Source of the DNA: Rhizobium sp. BT03
GTDB lineage: Bacteria > Pseudomonadota > Alphaproteobacteria > Rhizobiales > Rhizobiaceae
Reading direction: 5' to 3'
DNA: 64,000 bases
Assembly (NCBI RefSeq): GCF_030053155.1
Contig: NZ_CP125641.1
Coordinates: 310,001 to 374,000 of the forward strand
In this document: piece after piece, positions 25,954 to 34,602 of the stretch
Position numbering within the stretch: position 1 is the first letter of the stretch
Layout of the letters: each line of letters opens with the position of its first letter
The notes under the pieces: model-generated
The model's input: the letters and a program-made list of their open reading frames with translations, nothing else
Databases searched by the model: none
What the model was told of the DNA's origin: nothing
Made by a program: the position numbers and the translations under genes

Positions 25954-26899
25954 CCCGGCGCGCAGCGTTTTGTGCGTCGGCGCTGCGGTCCTGGACACGC
26001 TGTTTCGCGTGCGCGCGCTGCCGGCCGGCCAGGGCAAAATTCTCCCCTACGATATGCTGCAGGTCGCCGAAGGCATGGCGTCGAGCGCGGCCTTTGCGGT
26101 CGCCCAGCTGGGCGGCAATGCCAGCCTCTGGGGTGCGGTCGGTGATGATGCCACCGGCGAACGCATCATTGCCGACCTCGGCAGCAGCGGCATCGATACG
26201 AGCGGCATGGTCCGTGTGGCAGGCGCCCGCTCGGCCGTCTCGACGATCCTCATCGATGATCAGGGCGAGCGGTTGATCGTGCCCTTCTACGATGCAGCCC
26301 TGCACGCGACGGTCAAACCGGTGACAGAACAGGACGTGTCTGCTTTCGATGCGGTTCTGGTCGACGTCCGCTGGCCGAAGCTGGCATTGCGAACGCTGCT
26401 CGCCGCCGGAAAGGCGGGCAAACCGGCTATTCTCGATGGCGACGTTGCCGGCGACGGCGTGATCGAGATGCTGGCACCGGCGGCCAGCCACATCGTGTTC
26501 TCGCAGCCGGCCGCTGAGCGCCTTGCCGGAACTGCCGAGCCGGCGAAGGCCGTCGGTCTCTTGAAGCGACAGTTCGAGCATGCCTTCATCAGCGTTACAT
26601 CTGGAGAAAACGGCTCCTTCTGGTGCGACGACCGAAGCAGCGAAATCTTCCATCTTGCCGCTCCGAAGGTGAGGGCCGTCGATACGCTCGCGGCCGGCGA
26701 TGTCTTCCATGGCGCTTTCGCTCTTGCGATCGCAGAAGGCATGCCGATCGCTGAGACGATGCGCTTCTCGTCCATGGCGGCGGCGCTCAAATGCCAGGTC
26801 TTCGGCGGCCGTATCGGCGCGCCGGGCAGAGCCGATGTCTGCGATGCGCTGCGGAGCTGGGACGCACCGGTGACGAAGATGAATCCTGTTCTAAATTAA
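25922..26899 (+). CDS. PfkB/ribokinase-family carbohydrate kinase
   Basis: A 325-residue sugar kinase. The core begins VLCVGAAVLDTLFRV. GGNAS contacts the sugar, and DTLAAGDVFHGAF near the C-terminus carries the anion hole and catalytic Asp (about residue 260). It would phosphorylate the incoming sugar or a 2-keto-3-deoxy acid before the DapA-like lyase acts. The first 14 residues (SSHFPVSCSSPARS) are encoded by a mosaic repeat fragment rather than by family sequence, and no good Shine-Dalgarno stands before the ATG, so the start is uncertain. Confidence 0.88.
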   Translation: MSSHFPVSCSSPARSVLCVGAAVLDTLFRVRALPAGQGKILPYDMLQVAEGMASSAAFAVAQLGGNASLWGAVGDDATGERIIADLGSSGIDTSGMVRVAGARSAVSTILIDDQGERLIVPFYDAALHATVKPVTEQDVSAFDAVLVDVRWPKLALRTLLAAGKAGKPAILDGDVAGDGVIEMLAPAASHIVFSQPAAERLAGTAEPAKAVGLLKRQFEHAFISVTSGENGSFWCDDRSSEIFHLAAPKVRAVDTLAAGDVFHGAFALAIAEGMPIAETMRFSSMAAALKCQVFGGRIGAPGRADVCDALRSWDAPVTKMNPVLN

Positions 26900-26904
26900 G
26901 GAGT

Positions 26905-26950
26905 TAGAGCATGATGTCATGAGAAAACCGCTCACGGCATCATGCTCTAG
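26905..26950. repeat. RIME-like palindromic element between kinase and pit genes
   Basis: Arms TAGAGCATGATG (26905-26916) and CATCATGCTCTA (26938-26949) are perfect 12-base inverted repeats around a 21-base centre containing AAAACCGCTCAC. This is the pattern of the Rhizobium intergenic mosaic elements. It separates two convergent genes and probably works as a bidirectional terminator. The pit stop codon lies inside the right arm. Confidence 0.7.
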
Positions 26951-27948
26951 AAGAAGTCCGAAAGCCAGTAGCAGAGCGCTGAAATGGTCGCGGCGGCCGG
27001 GAGTGTGACAACCCAGGCGATAACGATGTTGCCGGCCAGGCCCCAGCGAACGGCTGACAGCCGTCGGGCGGCACCCACGCCGATGATGGCGCCGGTGATC
27101 GTGTGCGTCGTCGAGACCGGGATGCCCAGCCAGGTTGCGCCGAACAGCGTCAATGCTCCGCCGGTTTCGGCACAGAAACCCTGCATTGGGTTGAGGCGGG
27201 TGATCTTCGATCCCATGGTGTGGACGATCCGCCATCCGCCGCAAAGTGTGCCGAGCGCCATTGCGCCCTGGCATGAGAGAACCACCCAGAGCGGCACATG
27301 GAAGCCGCCGGTCAGGTAGCCCTGCGAATAGAGCAGCACGGCAATGATGCCCATCGTCTTCTGAGCGTCGTTGCCGCCATGGCCGAGGGAATAGAGCGAG
27401 GCGGAGACAAACTGGAAAATCCGGAATGTCCGATCGACAGCGAAAGGCGTCTGTCGCACGAAGATCCACGACACGATCAGGATGAGCAACAGCGCAAGGA
27501 GAAACCCGATCGCCGGCGACATCACGATGGCGCCGGCCGTTTTCAACAGGCCGCTCCAGACGATCGAACTGAAACCTGTCTTCATCAGGCCAGCGCCTAC
27601 CAACCCGCCGACCAGTGCATGCGATGAACTCGAAGGGATACCGAAGACCCAGGTGATGATGTTCCAGACGATCGCGCCCACCAGTGCCGCGAAGATGACT
27701 TGCGGGGTGACGATGGCCGGATCGATAATGCCGGTCCCGAGCGTTTCTGCGACGTGCAGACCAAAGAACAAGAAGGCGATAAAGTTGAAAAAAGCCGCCC
27801 AGAACACCGCATATTGCGGACGCAGCACCCGCGTCGACACAATCGTGGCGATCGAATTGGCGGCATCGTGCAGGCCGTTCAAGAAATCAAAGAAGAGGGC
27901 AACAGCCACGAGAGCGGCAAGGAGGGGCAGGGCGAGGGTGGCTTCCAT
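26947..27948 (-). CDS. pit: Low-affinity inorganic phosphate transporter
   Basis: A 333-residue PiT-family symporter with about ten membrane helices. The two inverted PiT signatures are clear: FLNGLHDAANSIATIVSTRV near the N-terminus and SLGHGGNDAQKTMGIIAVLL in the middle. GIPSSSSHALVGG and GIPVSTTHTITGAI are the repeat loops. It imports phosphate, probably as a metal-phosphate complex, using the proton gradient. ATG at 27948 overlaps the stop of the DUF47 gene. An in-frame TTG one codon earlier is less likely. It is the second gene of the pit operon. Confidence 0.95.
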   Translation of the reverse strand: MEATLALPLLAALVAVALFFDFLNGLHDAANSIATIVSTRVLRPQYAVFWAAFFNFIAFLFFGLHVAETLGTGIIDPAIVTPQVIFAALVGAIVWNIITWVFGIPSSSSHALVGGLVGAGLMKTGFSSIVWSGLLKTAGAIVMSPAIGFLLALLLILIVSWIFVRQTPFAVDRTFRIFQFVSASLYSLGHGGNDAQKTMGIIAVLLYSQGYLTGGFHVPLWVVLSCQGAMALGTLCGGWRIVHTMGSKITRLNPMQGFCAETGGALTLFGATWLGIPVSTTHTITGAIIGVGAARRLSAVRWGLAGNIVIAWVVTLPAAATISALCYWLSDFF

Positions 27949-28589
27949 CAAACGTTCTCGATGACGATGCCACTGATTTCATTGGCGACATCCTCGAAAC
28001 GGTCGACGACCTTCTCAAGCTCGCCATAAATCTCGCTGCCGATAAGATAAGCCATCGCATTTGACGCGCCGTGGCGGCGGAAGAGATCCTTCAGGCCCTG
28101 CTCATGCAACTCGTCGGACCGGCCCTCGACGCGCGTTACTTCTTCGGCCAGCGCGGCCAGACGCGGGGCGTTGGCGCTGATCCGGTCGAGAAGGGGAAGG
28201 GCTTCGGCGATCAGATGTGCCGCCTGGACGATCGTCTTTCCCATTTCCTGCATCACAGGGTCGAAGCTTTTCTGCTCGAACAGCCGGATGGTCTTCACCG
28301 TTTTCTGCATCATGTCGATCGCATCATCCATCGACTGGATGAGATCCTTGATATCGCCGCGATCGAAGGGCGTGACAAAACTGCGGCGCACGGCAAGCAG
28401 CACTTGGCGGGTAATCTCGTCCGCTTCATCCTCCAATTGAACGATCCGGGCGCAATGGCCTTCGATGTCCGTGCCGCCCAAGAGTTCGTTGAGCGCTTCG
28501 GCCGCACCGACGACGGTTTTTGAGTGTTGAGCGAAGAGATCGAAGAAGCGATCTTCCCGCGGCATGAGTTTTCGAAACCAGCTTAACAT
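27948..28589 (-). CDS. DUF47/PhoU-like Pit accessory protein
   Basis: A 213-residue helical protein (MLSWFRKLMPREDRFFDLF at the start) of the DUF47 family, distantly related to PhoU. It has the metal-binding style motifs LEDEADEITRQVL and EGRSDELHEQGL. It is equivalent to the product known as OrfA in the rhizobial orfA-pit operon and is thought to modulate Pit. The ATG at 28589 has GGAG upstream. The in-frame extension to 28640 is unlikely to be translated. A PhoB-box-like sequence lies 15 bases upstream. Confidence 0.92.
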   Translation of the reverse strand: MLSWFRKLMPREDRFFDLFAQHSKTVVGAAEALNELLGGTDIEGHCARIVQLEDEADEITRQVLLAVRRSFVTPFDRGDIKDLIQSMDDAIDMMQKTVKTIRLFEQKSFDPVMQEMGKTIVQAAHLIAEALPLLDRISANAPRLAALAEEVTRVEGRSDELHEQGLKDLFRRHGASNAMAYLIGSEIYGELEKVVDRFEDVANEISGIVIENV

Positions 28590-28603
28590 CGGCACTCCAT
28601 GGA

Positions 28604-28621
28604 CTGTCACAAAATCGTCAT
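28604..28621 (+). promoter_or_regulatory. PhoB box-like direct repeat
   Basis: CTGTCAC, AAAA, TCGTCAT: two 7-base units with 4-base spacing, matching the PhoB pattern CTGTCAT-N4-CTGTCAT at 11 of 14 positions. It lies only 15 bases before the DUF47-pit start and about 200 bases before ugpB. The position near pit would suit repression. Activation of ugp is possible but distant. Confidence 0.55.
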
Positions 28622-28719
28622 AAAGCACGGCGGCTGCCATGGAAAGCCGCGAGACCGCAGAAGGGAAGTCATTGACAGAAATCGCAATCCGTCGATCGCG
28701 CTGTCAGGGCACTTTCGGC

Positions 28720-28739
28720 AAATGTTCATTTGAACATTT
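28720..28739. promoter_or_regulatory. Probable DeoR/GlpR-type operator upstream of ugpB
   Basis: Arms AAATGTTCA and TGAACATTT are a perfect 9-base inverted repeat flanking TT. The form resembles GlpR-type operators. It lies 84 bases before the ugpB ATG, and a DeoR-family regulator is encoded inside the same operon. Confidence 0.65.
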
Positions 28740-28823
28740 CATTATTGCAAAGTGAACTATGACTGTTACCATTGCCACACGTCTGGAGCGGGAGGCTGCG
28801 GACCGAGAGCAATGGGAGTGAAG

Positions 28824-30146
28824 ATGAACAAGATCGCTTTTTTCCTGTCCGCAGGATTGACCAGCCTGTCCTTATCCGTCCCGGCCATGGCCGCCACGAA
28901 GATCCAGTGGTGGCATGCGATGGGCGGCGAGAATGGCGCGAAGCTTGAACAGATCGCCAAAGGCTTCAACGCATCTCAGTCCGATTATGAGATCGTGCCG
29001 GTCTATAAGGGCACCTATGACGAGACGCTGACCGGCGCGATCGCTGCGTTTCGTGCCAAGCAGCAGCCGGCAATCGTCCAGGTCTATGAAGTCGGCACCG
29101 GCACGATGATGGCCGCACAGGGTGCGGTCTATCCGGTTTACCAGCTGATGAAAGACGAAGGCGAGGCCTGGGACCAGAGCAAATTCATTGCCCCGGTCGT
29201 CGGCTATTACTCGGACACCAGCGGCAATGTCTTGTCGCTGCCCTTCAATTCCTCGACGCCGATCATGTATTACAACAAGGACGTCTTCAAGAAGGCCGGG
29301 CTCGATCCGGAAACGCCGCCGAAAACATGGGCGGAGGTAGAATCCTTCTCGCGGACCATCATGAAATCGGGTGCGGCCAAATGCGGCTTCACCAGCGCCT
29401 GGATCTCCTGGATCCAGACCGAAAATCTTAATGCCCTGCACGACAAGCCGTACTCCACCAAGGCCAACGGCTTCGGTGGCCTGGACGCCGAATTCACCTT
29501 CAACAACGATTTGACGATCCGCCACTGGGACAATTTGAAGAAGTGGCAGGACGAAGGTCTGTTCAAATTCGGCGGGCCTGTCGGCGGCGACAACGCACCT
29601 CCGATGTTCTATTCGCAGGAATGCGCGATGTATATGAACTCGTCGGCCGGCCGGGCCGGCGTCATCAACAACGCGAAAAGCTTCAAAGTCGGTTTTGCAC
29701 CGCTTCCTTTCTACGATGACGTCATCAAGCAGCCGCTCAATTCGATCATCGGCGGCGCCACCCTCTGGACGCTGAAGGGCCGTCCGGAAGCGGAATATAA
29801 GGGTGTCGCGAAGTTCTTCACCTACCTGCAGAAGCCGGAAGTTCAGGCCGACTGGCATCAGTTCTCCGGCTACCTGCCGATCACCGAAGCTGCCTATAAG
29901 CTCGGCCAGGACCAGGGCTATTATGAGAAAAACCCCGGCGCCGACATCGGCATCAAACAGCTGACGCGGGTGACTCCCACCGACAATTCCAAGGGCATCC
30001 GTTTCGGCAATTACGTGCAGGTGCGTGGCATCATCGACGATGAGTTTGCCGCTTTGCTGGGTGGAAAGAAGACGGCGAAGGAAGCGGTCGATTCCGTCGT
30101 CGCACGCGGCAACGAACAGCTTCGCGATTTCGAGTCCGCCAACTAA
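28824..30146 (+). CDS. ugpB: sn-Glycerol-3-phosphate ABC transporter binding protein
   Basis: A 440-residue periplasmic binding protein. The Sec signal peptide (MNKIAFFLSAGLTSLSLSVP, cleavage after AMA near residue 23) is followed by the family signature KIQWWHAMGGENG. VPVYKGTYDETLT, VQVYEVGTGTMMAAQGA and TSAWISWIQTENLNALHDKP are highly typical of UgpB. It delivers glycerol-3-phosphate or glycerophosphodiesters to UgpAE. The frame is open to 28752, but the signal peptide fixes the start at 28824. A strong hairpin follows the gene. Confidence 0.96.
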   Translation: MNKIAFFLSAGLTSLSLSVPAMAATKIQWWHAMGGENGAKLEQIAKGFNASQSDYEIVPVYKGTYDETLTGAIAAFRAKQQPAIVQVYEVGTGTMMAAQGAVYPVYQLMKDEGEAWDQSKFIAPVVGYYSDTSGNVLSLPFNSSTPIMYYNKDVFKKAGLDPETPPKTWAEVESFSRTIMKSGAAKCGFTSAWISWIQTENLNALHDKPYSTKANGFGGLDAEFTFNNDLTIRHWDNLKKWQDEGLFKFGGPVGGDNAPPMFYSQECAMYMNSSAGRAGVINNAKSFKVGFAPLPFYDDVIKQPLNSIIGGATLWTLKGRPEAEYKGVAKFFTYLQKPEVQADWHQFSGYLPITEAAYKLGQDQGYYEKNPGADIGIKQLTRVTPTDNSKGIRFGNYVQVRGIIDDEFAALLGGKKTAKEAVDSVVARGNEQLRDFESAN

Positions 30147-30157
30147 TGGGCACCGCG

Positions 30158-30186
30158 ACGGGGGCTGGTGAAAGACCGGTCCCCGT
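30158..30186 (+). other. Intercistronic hairpin between ugpB and ugpA
   Basis: ACGGGGGCTGGT pairs with ACCGGTCCCCGT over 12 positions (two G:U) around the loop GAAAG. It begins 11 bases after the ugpB stop. It probably protects the ugpB message or reduces downstream expression. Confidence 0.65.
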
Positions 30187-30211
30187 TTCCCATCCGTCAG
30201 TGTGAGGGCTC

Positions 30212-31096
30212 ATGCAAACCAAACGGACCGTATTTCCCAACAAGCTTTTGCCTTACCTGCTCATTGCCCCCCAGATTTTCGTGACCGTGGTATTCTTCCT
30301 CTGGCCTGCGGCAACGGCCTTCTGGCAATCCTTCCTGCGCGAGGATGCCTTCGGCTTCAAAACGAACTTCGTCTGGTTCGAAAACTACCGTCGGCTTTTT
30401 GCCGATCCGATCTATATCAATGCCTTCGGCCACACGCTGATCTTCGCCATTCTGGTGACGGTGCTGTCGACGTCGATCGCGCTGCTCCTGGCGGCTGCGG
30501 CAATGCGCGTGCTCCGCACCTCCCGAATTTATTCGACTCTGCTGATTTGGCCCTATGCCGTCGCCCCGGCGATTGCCGGTATTCTCTGGTGGTTCATGTT
30601 CAATCCGTCGATCGGCATCGTCGCCTATATGCTGCGGTCGATGGGCGTCGATTGGAACCATCTGATCGATCCCAACGACGCGATGATCCTGATCGTGATC
30701 GCCGCCACCTGGAAACAGATATCCTATAACTTCCTGTTCTTCCTGGCTGCGCTGCAATCCGTGCCCCGCTCGCTTCAGGAGGCCGGCGCCATCGATGGGG
30801 CCGGTCCTACCAAGCGTTTCTGGACGATCGTCTTCCCGCTGATCTCGCCGACGACCTTCTATCTGATCGTCATCAATATCGTTTACGCGATGTTCGATAC
30901 GTTCGGCATCGTTCATGCGACCACCCAGGGCGGGCCGGCGCGCGCAACCGAGATCCTGGTCTACAAGGTCTATTTCGACGGTTTCATCGGACTGAATCTG
31001 GGCTCGTCGGCGGCGCAGTCCGTCATTCTGATGGTGATCGTCGTTGCACTGACGGCGGTGCAGTTCCGCTTCATCGAACGCCGCGTGCAATATTGA
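30212..31096 (+). CDS. ugpA: sn-Glycerol-3-phosphate ABC transporter permease UgpA
   Basis: A 294-residue permease with six membrane helices. It begins with a short basic stretch ([17 protein letters not shown]), and the EAA loop is [22 protein letters not shown]. The C-terminal ERRVQY ending is characteristic of UgpA. It pairs with UgpE as the membrane channel for glycerol-3-phosphate uptake. It is separated from ugpE by 12 bases. Confidence 0.96.
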   Translation: MQTKRTVFPNKLLPYLLIAPQIFVTVVFFLWPAATAFWQSFLREDAFGFKTNFVWFENYRRLFADPIYINAFGHTLIFAILVTVLSTSIALLLAAAAMRVLRTSRIYSTLLIWPYAVAPAIAGILWWFMFNPSIGIVAYMLRSMGVDWNHLIDPNDAMILIVIAATWKQISYNFLFFLAALQSVPRSLQEAGAIDGAGPTKRFWTIVFPLISPTTFYLIVINIVYAMFDTFGIVHATTQGGPARATEILVYKVYFDGFIGLNLGSSAAQSVILMVIVVALTAVQFRFIERRVQY

Positions 31097-31108
31097 GGGG
31101 TCCCAAGG

Positions 31109-31957
31109 ATGGTTGAAAATCGCCCTTTCCTGAATTTCCTTGCCCACCTTGTGCTGATCCTCGGTGTCACGATCGTGGTGTTTCCCGTTTACGTCGCTTT
31201 CATCGCATCGAGCCACGGACCCAATGACTTCTTGTCGGGTGTCGTGCCGCTGACCCCGGGAAGCCATATCATCGAGAACTACTCGACGATGCTGTCCTCG
31301 GGCATGACAAGCTCGGGCGCTCCGCCGATCGGGCCGATGATGATCAACTCGCTGATCATGGCGGTCGGCGTCGCCGTCGGGAAGATCGCCATCTCGATCC
31401 TTTCGGCCTTTGCCATCGTCTATTTCCGGTTTCCGTTCCGGACCCTGGCATTCTGGATGATTTTCATCACGCTGATGCTGCCGGTCGAGGTGCGCATCGT
31501 GCCAACGTACAAGGTCGTCGCCGACCTCGGGATGCTGAACAATTACGGCGGCCTCATCATTCCGCTGATCGCCTCGGCAACGGCGACCTTCCTGTTTCGC
31601 CAGTTCTTTCTGACGGTGCCTGACGAATTGATGGAGGCCGCGCGTGTCGACGGGGCGGGGCCGATGAAGTTCTTCCGCGATATTTTGCTGCCGCTGTCGA
31701 TCACCAATATCGCCGCCTTGTTCATCATCCTCTTCGTGCTCGGCTGGAACCAGTATCTCTGGCCGCTCATCATCACCACCGACCAGAGCTTCTATACCGT
31801 CGTCATGGGAATTCAGCGCATGGCAGCGGTTGCCGATGCCGAGCCGCGCTGGAACCTCGTGATGGCAGCGGTCATTCTGGCCGCCCTGCCGCCCGTCCTC
31901 GTCATCGTCGCCATGCAACGCCTTTTTGTCAAAGGCCTGGTCGAAACGGAGAAATGA
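31109..31957 (+). CDS. ugpE: sn-Glycerol-3-phosphate ABC transporter permease UgpE
   Basis: A 282-residue partner permease. The first helix is [20 protein letters not shown], the long periplasmic loop contains [16 protein letters not shown], typical of UgpE, and the EAA loop is [22 protein letters not shown]. The C-terminus ([14 protein letters not shown]) also matches the family. The ATPase ATG follows its stop by 1 base. Confidence 0.96.
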   Translation: MVENRPFLNFLAHLVLILGVTIVVFPVYVAFIASSHGPNDFLSGVVPLTPGSHIIENYSTMLSSGMTSSGAPPIGPMMINSLIMAVGVAVGKIAISILSAFAIVYFRFPFRTLAFWMIFITLMLPVEVRIVPTYKVVADLGMLNNYGGLIIPLIASATATFLFRQFFLTVPDELMEAARVDGAGPMKFFRDILLPLSITNIAALFIILFVLGWNQYLWPLIITTDQSFYTVVMGIQRMAAVADAEPRWNLVMAAVILAALPPVLVIVAMQRLFVKGLVETEK

Positions 31958-31958
31958 A

Positions 31959-33005
31959 ATGGCCACGATCAACATCATCGACGTCAAGAAGAATTATGGT
32001 GCCGTTCCGGCTGTCAAAGGCATCAACCTGTCGGTTGCAGACGGCGAACTGATCGTGCTCGTCGGCCCCTCCGGCTGTGGGAAATCAACCCTGCTTCGCA
32101 TGATCGCCGGGCTGGAAACGATCAGCGAAGGCGATGTCGAGATTGCCGGCCGCAATGTCAACAAGGCGGAGCCTGCCGACCGCGACATTGCGATGGTCTT
32201 TCAAAACTATGCGCTTTATCCGCATATGACCGTGCGGGGAAATCTCGAATATGGTTTGAAAAACCGCGGCACCGAACGGGCGGAAATCAACCGCCGCGTG
32301 GCGGAGGCCGCCGAGATCCTCGAAATCGGACCGATGTTGGACCGCAAACCGCGCGAACTCTCTGGCGGACAGCGCCAGCGTGTGGCGATGGGGCGCGCCA
32401 TCGTCCGCGAGCCGGCCGCCTTTCTGTTCGACGAGCCGCTGTCCAATCTCGATGCCAAATTGCGGGTGCAGATGCGCGTCGAAATTCGCCGGCTGCAACG
32501 GCGTCTGAAGACGACCAGCATCTACGTCACGCACGATCAGCTTGAAGCGATGACCCTTGCAGACCGGCTGGTGGTGATGAACGGCGGCCTTGTCGAGCAG
32601 GTCGGCACGCCGGTGGCGGTTTACGATCGGCCGGCAAGTTTGTTTGTCGCCAGCTTCATCGGCTCGCCGCCTATGAACCTTGTGCCGGTCGACGTGCTCA
32701 GGGCTGCCGACAGTGCAGGCACCCTGGCATTGCCTGCCGGCACCGACATGGTCGGCCTTCGCCCCGACGCGTTGCTCGTCACCAGGCCGGCGGAGCCCAC
32801 CGTTCGCCTGAATGCGACGGTCGAGCTGCTCGAGCCAATCGGCGGAGAAAGCCATCTGCATGTACGATTGGGTGAGAGCCAGCGGACGGTCGTCCTGACG
32901 GTGCCGGGTCGCCCGGACTTTGCCGAGAATGCGAATATCGACGTTTTCGCCCGTGTTGACGCGATGCACCCTTTTAACAGCAATACCGGTAAACGCACGG
33001 ATTGA
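31959..33005 (+). CDS. ugpC: sn-Glycerol-3-phosphate ABC transporter ATPase UgpC
   Basis: A 348-residue MalK-like ATPase. Walker [10 protein letters not shown] (36-44), Q-loop [11 protein letters not shown], signature LSGGQRQR, Walker [11 protein letters not shown] and switch His in VTHDQLEA are all present. A C-terminal OB-type regulatory domain runs from about residue 240. MalK-type ATPases can serve several sugar transporters, so this subunit could also energise the ATPase-less systems in the window. The ATG at 31959 is used, since the longer frame lies inside ugpE. Confidence 0.95.
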   Translation: MATINIIDVKKNYGAVPAVKGINLSVADGELIVLVGPSGCGKSTLLRMIAGLETISEGDVEIAGRNVNKAEPADRDIAMVFQNYALYPHMTVRGNLEYGLKNRGTERAEINRRVAEAAEILEIGPMLDRKPRELSGGQRQRVAMGRAIVREPAAFLFDEPLSNLDAKLRVQMRVEIRRLQRRLKTTSIYVTHDQLEAMTLADRLVVMNGGLVEQVGTPVAVYDRPASLFVASFIGSPPMNLVPVDVLRAADSAGTLALPAGTDMVGLRPDALLVTRPAEPTVRLNATVELLEPIGGESHLHVRLGESQRTVVLTVPGRPDFAENANIDVFARVDAMHPFNSNTGKRTD

Positions 33006-33057
33006 CGCAGGATTTTTATTTCTTCATCCAGCAGAAGACGACGAAAGAGATGAGACG

Positions 33058-33807
33058 ATGACGACCGTAGAGCCGCGATCCGGCCCGCCACGCAGTGAAG
33101 TTCAGGCGCATCGGGGCGCCTCTGCCGTGGCGCCCGAAAATACCATTGCTGCCTTCCAGGCAGCCGCCGAACAAGGCGCGGAATGGGTCGAACTCGACGT
33201 TGCTCTTCTTGGCGATGGCACGCCGGTGGTGATCCACGATGTTTCAATCGATCGCTGCTCGTCGTCAAAGGGAAGTCTTGCCGACCTCACAGCGTCGGAT
33301 CTCAAGGCCATCGACGCCGGCGCATGGTTCGGCCCGCAATTCAAGGGCGAACCGCTGCCGACGCTGGCGCGGGTCGTCTCGGCTCTCGGCGAATTTGGCC
33401 TCAACGCCAATGTCGAGATCAAGCAGCACGCCCATCACAAATCGCTCGACCAGCTGGTCAATGTCGTCGATCAGCATCTGAAGGCACGGGCGCCGCACAC
33501 CAGGATCATGATCTCGAGCTTTGATGCCGCTGCGCTGAAAGGAATGCATGCGCTTGATCCAAGTTACGAGCTCGCCATGCTGTGGAGCAAGGTGCCTGCG
33601 GATTGGCTGGATATCCTTCGGTCGATCCCGGCAACGGCCATCCATCTCGACTATAAGGCTCTCAGTATCGGATTTCTCGAAGAGGCCGTCCGTCACGGCA
33701 TTACGGTGCGGGCCTGGACCTGCAACGACCCAAAGCGGCTCGCATCTTTCTGGGACGCGGGTTTGACCGGCGTGATAACAGACGATCCCAGTGTCTACCT
33801 CACCTAA
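33058..33807 (+). CDS. ugpQ: Glycerophosphodiester phosphodiesterase (GlpQ/UgpQ family)
   Basis: A 249-residue TIM-barrel phosphodiesterase. The catalytic N-terminal motif QAHRGASAVAPENT carries the two conserved active-site elements (His-Arg and Glu-Asn). WVELDVALLGDGTPVVIHD supplies the metal-ligating Glu/Asp and the second His. With no signal peptide it should act in the cytoplasm on imported glycerophosphodiesters, giving glycerol-3-phosphate and an alcohol. It lies 52 bases after ugpC in the same operon, consistent with the UgpQ role. Confidence 0.92.
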   Translation: MTTVEPRSGPPRSEVQAHRGASAVAPENTIAAFQAAAEQGAEWVELDVALLGDGTPVVIHDVSIDRCSSSKGSLADLTASDLKAIDAGAWFGPQFKGEPLPTLARVVSALGEFGLNANVEIKQHAHHKSLDQLVNVVDQHLKARAPHTRIMISSFDAAALKGMHALDPSYELAMLWSKVPADWLDILRSIPATAIHLDYKALSIGFLEEAVRHGITVRAWTCNDPKRLASFWDAGLTGVITDDPSVYLT

Positions 33808-33816
33808 GGAGCGGCG

Positions 33817-34602
33817 ATGGGGCAGCGGATCATATCGAGCCGGCAACGCGAGATCCTTGCGCTGATCGAGACCGAAGGTGTTCAGTACATCGAGGAGCTG
33901 GCACGTCGGTACGATCTGACGACGCAGACCATCCGTCGCGATATCAATGCCCTATGCGACCTGGGGCATGCGCGCCGCTTCCACGGCGGCGTCGACCTGC
34001 CGGTCGAGGGCAGCAACATCTCGCTCAATGCTCGCGCCCAGCTCAACCGGCGGGCCAAGCGGCTTATCGCAAAACGCGTCGCCGCCGACATCGGGGCGGA
34101 GGCGACTGTGTTTCTCGGCATCGGCAGCACGGTGCAATTCGTTGCCGACGCGCTGCGTGATCACCAGGGTCTGACGGTGATCACCAACAACATCCACGTC
34201 GCCTTGAGCCTGTGCGACGCCCCGAGTGTCGAGGTCCATTTGACCGGCGGTCTTTTGCGTCACGATGACCGCGACGTGGTCGGCACGGATGTGATCCGGT
34301 TCGTTGAAAAATTCTATGCAACCCACGCCGTGGTCGGCGCAGGCGCTCTCAGCCCGCTCACCGGCCTGATGGATTTCAGCTACAGCGAAGCCCAGATCAC
34401 CAACGCGCTTCTTGAAAATTCACAAACACAGATTCTCGCCGCAGATGTCAGCAAGTGGACACGCACCGCCTCCGTGCGGGTTGCGCCATTCAGCAAACTC
34501 ACCCGTTTTTACACGGATCGACTGCCCGGCGAAGCGTCGGCCGCCAATGCCCTCGCCGAAAGCGGGTTGGACGTGGTGACATGCAGCGAGGAGACGACAT
34601 GA
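33817..34602 (+). CDS. DeoR family transcriptional regulator (GlpR-like)
   Basis: A 261-residue repressor. The N-terminal DeoR winged helix (about residues 6-60) has RQREILALIETEGVQYIEEL and the recognition helix DLTTQTIRRDINAL. The C-terminal DeoRC sugar-phosphate sensor domain has IGSTVQFVADAL and HLTGGLLRHDDRDVVG. As part of the ugp operon it probably senses glycerol-3-phosphate and binds the palindrome at 28720-28739. AAGGAG stands before its ATG. Its stop overlaps the start of the phosphatase gene (ATGA). Confidence 0.92.
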   Translation: MGQRIISSRQREILALIETEGVQYIEELARRYDLTTQTIRRDINALCDLGHARRFHGGVDLPVEGSNISLNARAQLNRRAKRLIAKRVAADIGAEATVFLGIGSTVQFVADALRDHQGLTVITNNIHVALSLCDAPSVEVHLTGGLLRHDDRDVVGTDVIRFVEKFYATHAVVGAGALSPLTGLMDFSYSEAQITNALLENSQTQILAADVSKWTRTASVRVAPFSKLTRFYTDRLPGEASAANALAESGLDVVTCSEETT

